Assembly (NCBI GenBank): GCA_045837725.1
Contig: JBEWZL010000201.1
Coordinates: forward strand, 1-64,000
Length of the DNA: 64,000 bases
Reading direction: 5' to 3'
From: Vermamoeba vermiformis
Taxonomy: Eukaryota > Tubulinea > Echinamoebida
Shown here: piece after piece, positions 58,061 to 64,000 of the stretch
Position numbering within the stretch: the stretch's first letter is position 1
Layout: each line of letters starts with the position of its first letter
Notes under the pieces: generated by a model
Database searches by the model: none
What the model was told of the DNA's origin: nothing
Seen by the model: the letters and a program-made list of their open reading frames with translations, nothing else
Program-made: the position numbers and the translations under genes

Positions 58061-58949
58061 ATGTTTCTGCGGTACAACTTACCTCATATCTTCACAGCGG
58101 CCAATTTATTGTGCGGCTGCTTGGCTATTGCCCTGACATTCAATCACCACTTCGAGACAGCAACATGGATGATTATTGCTGCTGCCCTGTTCGACTTTTT
58201 TGACGGATTCGTCGCACGTCTGCTAAGTGTCGAAGGACTCTTAGGCAAACAATTAGATTCGCTTGCCGATTTAGGTACGCCCTTTTCGATTAATTAGTGC
58301 TTAAATAACATTGCAAAGCTAATTCTGATTCGCAGTCACGTTCGGTGTTGCTCCTGCCATGTTGATCTTCAACCTCGTCAACTTGCATCCAAACTACTTC
58401 GATTCGTGGTTCTCTGTGTTCGCGTTGATCGCACCATTTGCCATCCCCATTGCCTCAGCCTTCCGTTTGGCCGCCTTCAACTTGACCGACACTTCTGCTG
58501 ACATGTTCATTGGTTTGCCCACTCCCGCCAACGCTTTGTATCTCTCGTCGCTCGCATTGATCTGCAAGTACAACTACTACGGCTTGCGTCCTTGGATCAT
58601 GTCTCCCTCTGTTATCGTTGCTCTTTGCGCCGTTCAATCATGGTTGCTCGTGTCCAATGTTCCTTTGTTGGGTTTCAAGGTCAAGCCCGAGAAGGACTGG
58701 ACTCATTACAGATATCATCTCGCTTTTGGCTTTGCTTCTCTCATTTCTTTGATCCGCTTGGGCTATGCCGCCGCTCCCCTCGTTCTCTTGTTCTACATCG
58801 GTATTTCTGTAATCAAGACTGCCAAGGTTGCTCCTCTCGAGCCCGCTGCTGTGTTCAGTCCCACTACTGGCCGTCGCGTTGAAGTCACTACTACTAAGAA
58901 GAAGACTGTCATCCGTCGTGCCCCTGCTGCTCAACCTCAAGAGGCTTAA
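58061..58949 (+). CDS. CDP-diacylglycerol-serine O-phosphatidyltransferase, PssA-like
   Basis: This is an integral membrane enzyme of the CDP-alcohol phosphatidyltransferase family that makes phosphatidylserine from CDP-diacylglycerol and serine. Two exons (58061-58274, then from about 58336) give roughly 275 residues. The signature D-x2-DG-x2-AR-x8-G-x3-D-x3-D is complete, running from FFDGFVARLL to LDSLADLVTFG. Multiple TM segments follow (TAANLLCGCLAIALTF, FALIAPFAIPIASAF, LSSLALICKY, LGYAAAPLVLLFY). The tail is Thr/Lys-rich and basic. The short, N-terminally placed catalytic motif and TAANLLCGCLAI resemble bacterial PssA of Bacteroidetes type. The second exon is rich in frequent codons, consistent with high expression. 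Confidence 0.88.
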
Positions 58950-59145
58950 GCGAATCAAATCACTTAACTTACATGTGAATAGCTTTAATTTATAAACAAA
59001 TATAAAATATCATAAAATTATCAATCGGAGGTGTTTCTGTATTAATTTTATGAGGCCGCCTCAGAAAGGTTGCGCTGACAAGTTGTCGCCGAACTAAATT
59101 TATGTTTAAATTGAAAAAGAAGAAACACAAACCCATCGAAAGGGC

Positions 59146-62021
59146 ATGAATGATATTATCAAATATGGATTATATTTTCTAGCGATTGTTGACCTCGTTC
59201 GATGTCAGACGAGCGAGCCAGGTACAGAGCCACCATCCGAACCTCCGACCAGCGAAGTATTTGAAACGGATCCAAGCGCGATAAAAGTTGGAATATTATT
59301 GATCTTAGCACTGCTAGTAGTATCTTTTTATACAGGCTACATTCTGCACAGATTTAATGTAGAGTATTTATTTGAGTCTGGTGGATCTATCCTTTGGGGC
59401 ATTATAATCGGTGCTATCATAAGGTAATACAATTAAAAATTTAATTAATAACTTTATTAAATTATGGTCACTTCGTTTTTAATTTGTTATTATTAGGTTT
59501 ACAACAACAGAAGGTCAAAACACTTTGCGATCTGTTGTTTCATTTAATTCCGAAGTATTTTTGCTTGGATTATTGCCGCCAATCATTATCGAGTCCGGCT
59601 ATAATCTCAAAAGGGTAATAAAAAAAAAAAGTATGAAATTTCCTTTTCGTGGATCTGACCCTTGTCCAGCGTTCATTCTTTTACAATCTCGATGGTATCC
59701 TTTTCTTTGCTTTCTTGGGCACAGCGATATCAGCGATGAGCTTTGCTGGTCTGGTATATTTGGTGATCTATTTGGGTACGAGCTTCTATTCGAATAAGCC
59801 GTGCACAACATGGAACTAATTGTTATATCGTGATTCGATTAGGATGGACTCAGCATACTCTAACTCTACCCAGACTGTTTCTTATTCGGAGCATTGATTT
59901 CAGCGACAGATCCCGTTACAGTACTATCGATTTTCAAAATGTTAGGCGTCAATCCTCATTTATACGCGAACGTCTTTGGCGAATCAGTACTTAATGACGC
60001 TGTGGCTATAGTATTGTACAAGTAAGTGGTGCATGTTCAGCGTAGTCGAAAATTGACCTGACACTTGTCGTAGAACGATAGCCAATGTCGGCGACGCTGA
60101 ATTTACTGCAGAGGAGTTTTTCATTGCATTTGGCGAGTTCATCAAGATATTTTTCGGCTCACTTGGCATTGGTACAGGAGTAGCTCTGCTAATGGCATTG
60201 GTACGCTGGTTGTCCTTCTCTGTCAATAATCTTGTCACTAACAAGTCCTTAGATGTACAAGTATTCCACTTTGTACAAGTTCCCTGTAGCCGAGACAGCA
60301 CTGTTTGTCTTGTTGTCGGTTGGCAGTTATATTCTGAGCGAGTTTTTATCGCTGAGTGGCATCGTAGCAGCTCTGTTCTGCGGCATGTTGTTGGACTACT
60401 ACGCATTCAATAACCTCTCTGAGTACGTTTTGCCTTTGAAGTACGCCATTCAGTGCTAACATTATGATGCAGAACGAGTCAGCGAGCCACAAAGAGAATA
60501 TTTTTGGTGCTCGGATCCATCGCTGAAACATTTATCTTCAATTACATTGGCTTGGCACTATTTGCTTTCAATCAAGACTATGACTATGCACTAATACTTC
60601 TGTGCATACCCATTCTATTTATATCACGTGCATTGAATGTATTCCCTCTCTCTGGCATCATCAACAGCTGGCGCAAGAAGAATCATCGAATTTCAAAGAA
60701 AGACCAATTCATGCTATGGTTTTCTGGTACGTCTCATGAACTGGTGTTAGCTGTCGTCTAACGATGCTTTAGGTCTTCGAGGAGCTATCGCACTGGCACT
60801 GGCTCTTAGCGTGAAGAACCCTATTGACGAGCCAGTCATCTTCACCACGACTTTGATGCTCATTCTATTCACGGTCATCATTCTCGGTGGCACGACCATT
60901 CCGATCATGAGGGGTCTCAAGATTGAGGCTGAAGCACTCAAACACAACCCAAATCCGAACATCGACGTGACGGAGGATGAATACAATTTCACCATCGAGA
61001 ATAAGTTCTTACGCGTTGACAGAAAGTAAGAGTTTTGTGGCGACAAACGACGCGGTACTAATCGTTGTGTCAGGTATCTGTGGCCGTTTTTCACGCGAGG
61101 TACGGCTCACTTACATCTACCCCTGGACGAGAAAGTGGCAGATGCAGCACGAGAGGGTGAAGAGTTGATTAATCCCGAACAAAACGGTGCAAATGAGGCT
61201 GAAGTCGCGATTGAGATGGACGGTCGGTCGAACGTTGCGAGTCCGAGTGACAGCTTCACCAGGAGCACTAGCATGAACTCTAGCACGCGAGCAAGGCTGT
61301 CGGGCAGCAGAAATAGATCCGAGGACGCTGGTCCAAAGGCAGTCGGCAAAGGGACGTTGTCGTCAAGTCAAGAGGTACGCAGTCCTTATCCTACTGGCAT
61401 CATCCAGCGGTCAAACAAGGTCAAGATTAGCACGAGCGAAGTACCGCCGCACTATGGTAATTCTAATTAGATCGAGTCGTTTTGTACAACACTCACGCTG
61501 CGTTTTCAGAATGGGATCCAGGCAATGAAGACGAGAAGAAAGAGGAGCTGCAGCTGTGGCAGACCGCGGAGATCAAGTTCAAAGAGAGCACTGGTTCGCC
61601 TATCAGGCGCATTGATTTCCGCGAGCCAGGTTCTGAGCATCAAGTGTCTGACGCTGCCTTGCACATCGTGGAGCATGCCATCGATAGGGCTCATCAAGTG
61701 GAGATGCACGCGATCAACGAGCCTGATGAGTTGCATTCGAATGTGAGCAACAACATCAACTCCAACAACACGATGATCACGACAAATACGCAAGAGGCAC
61801 CCTCGTCTGCACATGCACCCAACTTGAACCAGAACCAAGAAGTTCTGCCGCCCTCGTCGGACTTTGAAACCGCGGTCCAGCAGCAACTTGCGAACAACAT
61901 TACCACTGTAGAGCTACAAGATGAGACTGGTGACCAGTCGGAATCTGTTGGCACGGAGGAGTCTAGCACGAGCAAAGCAAGCCCAACGAGTCAGGAAGTT
62001 GTTGTGGGCGCAGAAACGTGA
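59146..62021 (+). CDS. Sodium/proton exchanger (CPA1/NHE type)
   Basis: This antiporter regulates intracellular or organellar pH. A signal-like N-terminus ([20 protein letters not shown]) leads to an exchanger domain: [84 protein letters not shown], and the helix [15 protein letters not shown]. The ND in ESVLNDA is the ion-binding motif. A long hydrophilic tail rich in Glu, Ser and Asn ([30 protein letters not shown]) is likely regulatory. Ten or so short introns have in-frame joins, and one acceptor follows a TCTAACTCTACCCAG branch site. The sequence groups with endomembrane/plasma NHE6/7/8-like exchangers by eye. Confidence 0.9.
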
Positions 62022-62375
62022 CGACAACACGCCACCAGTAGCAGATCCGGATCTGTCGCACAACAGGGAAAGCCACGAAGAGAAATCGAGCTCTGAATCG
62101 ACCTGACTAGTGGTTAAAATAAATAAATTTTTGTTTAAGCGCATTTTCTCGCTTGATCCACAATATCCACCGATCTGTCAGAAATTCTCCTTGTAATTTG
62201 TCAGATTCCATTCGCGTTGGCCACAACTGTTAAAATCATTTACAAACTATTATGTGTCTAAGATCTATGTCTAAGAATCGTTATTTTTAGATCGCGTGCT
62301 TTTGTTCGTTGCCATAAAATTTTTCAGTTTGTCCAGCTATTTATTGCAGAGAACAACAGTAGTACTTTATACAAA
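62022..62375. other. Intergenic region before eIF3e
   Basis: About 354 bp holds the NHE 3' UTR and the eIF3e promoter and leader. I see no gene or repeat. Confidence 0.4.
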
Positions 62376-64000
62376 ATGGCTGAATACGACCTTAGTAAAT
62401 CAATTGGCAAATACTTGGATCGCCACTTATACGTGCTCATCTGCGAGTTTTTGCAAGAGAACAATGTTCGTATTACAGCAATAATTTTATAATATTAGGC
62501 ACCGAATATATCTTGTTAAGCACATACAATGTAGCAATTGGATAATTATATTTAACCAATTATAATTAGGTTTATCCCAAGGAGGAGATTCTGAAAGCTG
62601 AATTAGAGCTGTTAAGCAAAACAAGCTTGGTTGGCTTTGCTATGGAAGTTTACAAAAATTTAAATAATACTCAAGATGTTCCACAAGGTAATTATTGCTT
62701 TGAGAAAATGATTCGAATCCCCTCCACCAAAACTTATTATTCCACGATTCGTTGGAATATTGGATATATTATAATTTAATATATGCACGTGGATTATAAA
62801 TGCTAGACGATTAGATATTATAATCGAGAATTATTTGTTTGATCAAAATAATAATCGATCGCATCCAGCCATGAACGAACAACAAGCACAATTGGAGCAA
62901 TCGCTTAAGAAATTAGAAGAAGAATCAGCGCCTTTGTTGGCTTTGATTGAAAAAGAATCGCAGGTCCAAGCCTTGCGCAACGATCACCAATTTACTTTGC
63001 CGCATCTTGAACAGAACTTTAATGTAAGCAACGATCTTAATGGCAGCACGTTATATAATATTTTAAATATCGAAGCAACACGATAATACGACCCTATTAA
63101 TGACATCAATCTAACTTTATTTTTTGCGATCCAGATTAAGGAAAATCACGTTGATTCATTGTACAAATTAGCCAAGTTACAATACGAATGCGGTCAATAT
63201 AATGAAGCCCTTAAGTAAGTTTTATTAGACGAGAAAATACGAGATTACAGACTATCGCTGGATCTGCAACATTTCGCGTGTATTTCAAAATATTATTGTC
63301 GATTAGACGATAGACAACACCACAATATAGTACCATATATTAATACGCCCTATTCTCTGGCAGGTTCTTGGCTGTTGTTCGCGATCTAACGAAGGATCAA
63401 GAGCGCGCCTTGAGTGCCTTGTGGGGTCAATTGGCCAGCGAGATTTTGATGGACTCCATGGACCAGGCCTCCAAGTCCCTCGCACAGCTCAAAGAAGTGA
63501 TTGAGAGCAAGTCATTCATGTCGCCGCTCAAACAACTGCAACAGCGCACGTGGTTGTTGCACTGGTCGTTGTTCGTCTTCTTCAAGCACCAGCCCAGCCG
63601 CACTGGCATCGTTGACTTGTGTTTCCACGACAAGTGAGTCACGTGCTCGTGTCACGTGTCAAGTTGCAGCACTAACATTCTATTGCCACTGCAGATACAT
63701 GAACGCCATTCAGACCACGTGCCCGTACATTTTGCGTTACCTCGCCGCGGCAGTGGTGATCAACAAAAAGAAGCGCAATTACTTGAAAGAATTGGTGCGC
63801 GTGATCGATCAAGAGTCGTACAGATTCCAAGACCCCGTGACACAGTTCTTGGAGGCCTTGTACATCAATTTTGACTTTGAGGCCGCGGAACAAAAGCTCA
63901 AGTCGTGCGAGAAGGCCTTGGCGAACGATTATTTCTTGCAGCCTTACAAGGACGAGTTCGTTGAGAACGCGCGTCTGTTCATCTTCGAGACGTACTGCAA
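62376..64000 (+). CDS. EIF3E: Translation initiation factor eIF3 subunit E (partial)
   Basis: eIF3e is a PCI-domain core subunit of eIF3. The window holds the N-terminal half. Exon 1 starts [20 protein letters not shown]. Further exons give [28 protein letters not shown], a charged stretch ([18 protein letters not shown]), [17 protein letters not shown], and [17 protein letters not shown]. These are followed by [39 protein letters not shown] and [12 protein letters not shown]. Those stretches align closely with the animal subunit. The gene runs off the right edge before the PCI domain finishes, so its stop is not seen. One intron carries a CACGTG-rich stretch near 63638-63660. Confidence 0.95.

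Noticed and set aside
62706-62722. GATTCGAATC-type sequence resembling a tRNA T arm
   Set aside because: No acceptor or anticodon stem can be formed around it. It lies in an eIF3e intron and looks accidental.

Overview
The window is nuclear DNA of a unicellular eukaryote with a compact genome. Genes are packed a few hundred bases apart on both strands. Most are split by short GT-AG introns, usually about 45-120 nt, with branch-point-like CTAAC/CTGAC just before the acceptor, and exons are clearly richer in G+C than introns. The standard genetic code fits every gene read here. The repertoire suggests an opisthokont- or amoebozoan-type protist: a receptor kinase with a tyrosine-kinase-like HRDLAARN loop, a protein resembling the CKAP2 C-terminal domain, a SIRT1-type sirtuin, exportin-5, a G-alpha subunit, dynactin p62 and an eS30 with no ubiquitin-like fusion. 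I cannot place it at genus level.

Layout. 0-16 kb: an unresolved left edge, Rab geranylgeranyltransferase beta, a membrane protein, MCM7, pyruvate dehydrogenase E2, the ER chaperone BiP, the diphthamide enzyme DPH7, an acidic possibly mitochondrial protein, and a PIN-nuclease/F-box fusion. 16-34 kb: a second Hsp70, dynactin p62, MIC60 (with an apparent frame break), a Rab11-like GTPase, an aldehyde dehydrogenase, exportin-5, an NSUN-type RNA methyltransferase and tRNA 2'-phosphotransferase. Two identical tRNA-Leu(UAA) genes sit in sense orientation inside introns of the Rab and exportin genes. 35-50 kb: a TauE/SafE transporter, a receptor kinase with P-domain-like repeats, a CKAP2-like protein, SIRT1, an unassigned membrane protein and a CCT chaperonin subunit. 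50-54.5 kb is a gene-poor patch of unrecognised genes, including a tandem pair; it ends in a decayed duplicate of the CCT 3' exons. 54.8-64 kb: G-alpha, eS30, phosphatidylserine synthase, a Na+/H+ exchanger and the 5' part of eIF3e.

The genes are mostly housekeeping. Some are functionally linked: the Rab ends in the CC motif that the RabGGTase modifies; DPH7, TPT1, NSUN, exportin-5, eS30 and eIF3e serve translation and RNA; BiP, Hsp70 and CCT are folding machines. Several pairs share very short divergent promoters of about 100-220 bp.

The most unusual signals are a 12-bp palindrome (TGACACGTGTCA) that recurs just upstream of 3' splice sites in unrelated genes, the duplicated tRNA-bearing intron segment, the PIN-F-box fusion, the P-domain receptor kinase, and the duplicated CCT tail bordering a patch of orphan genes.
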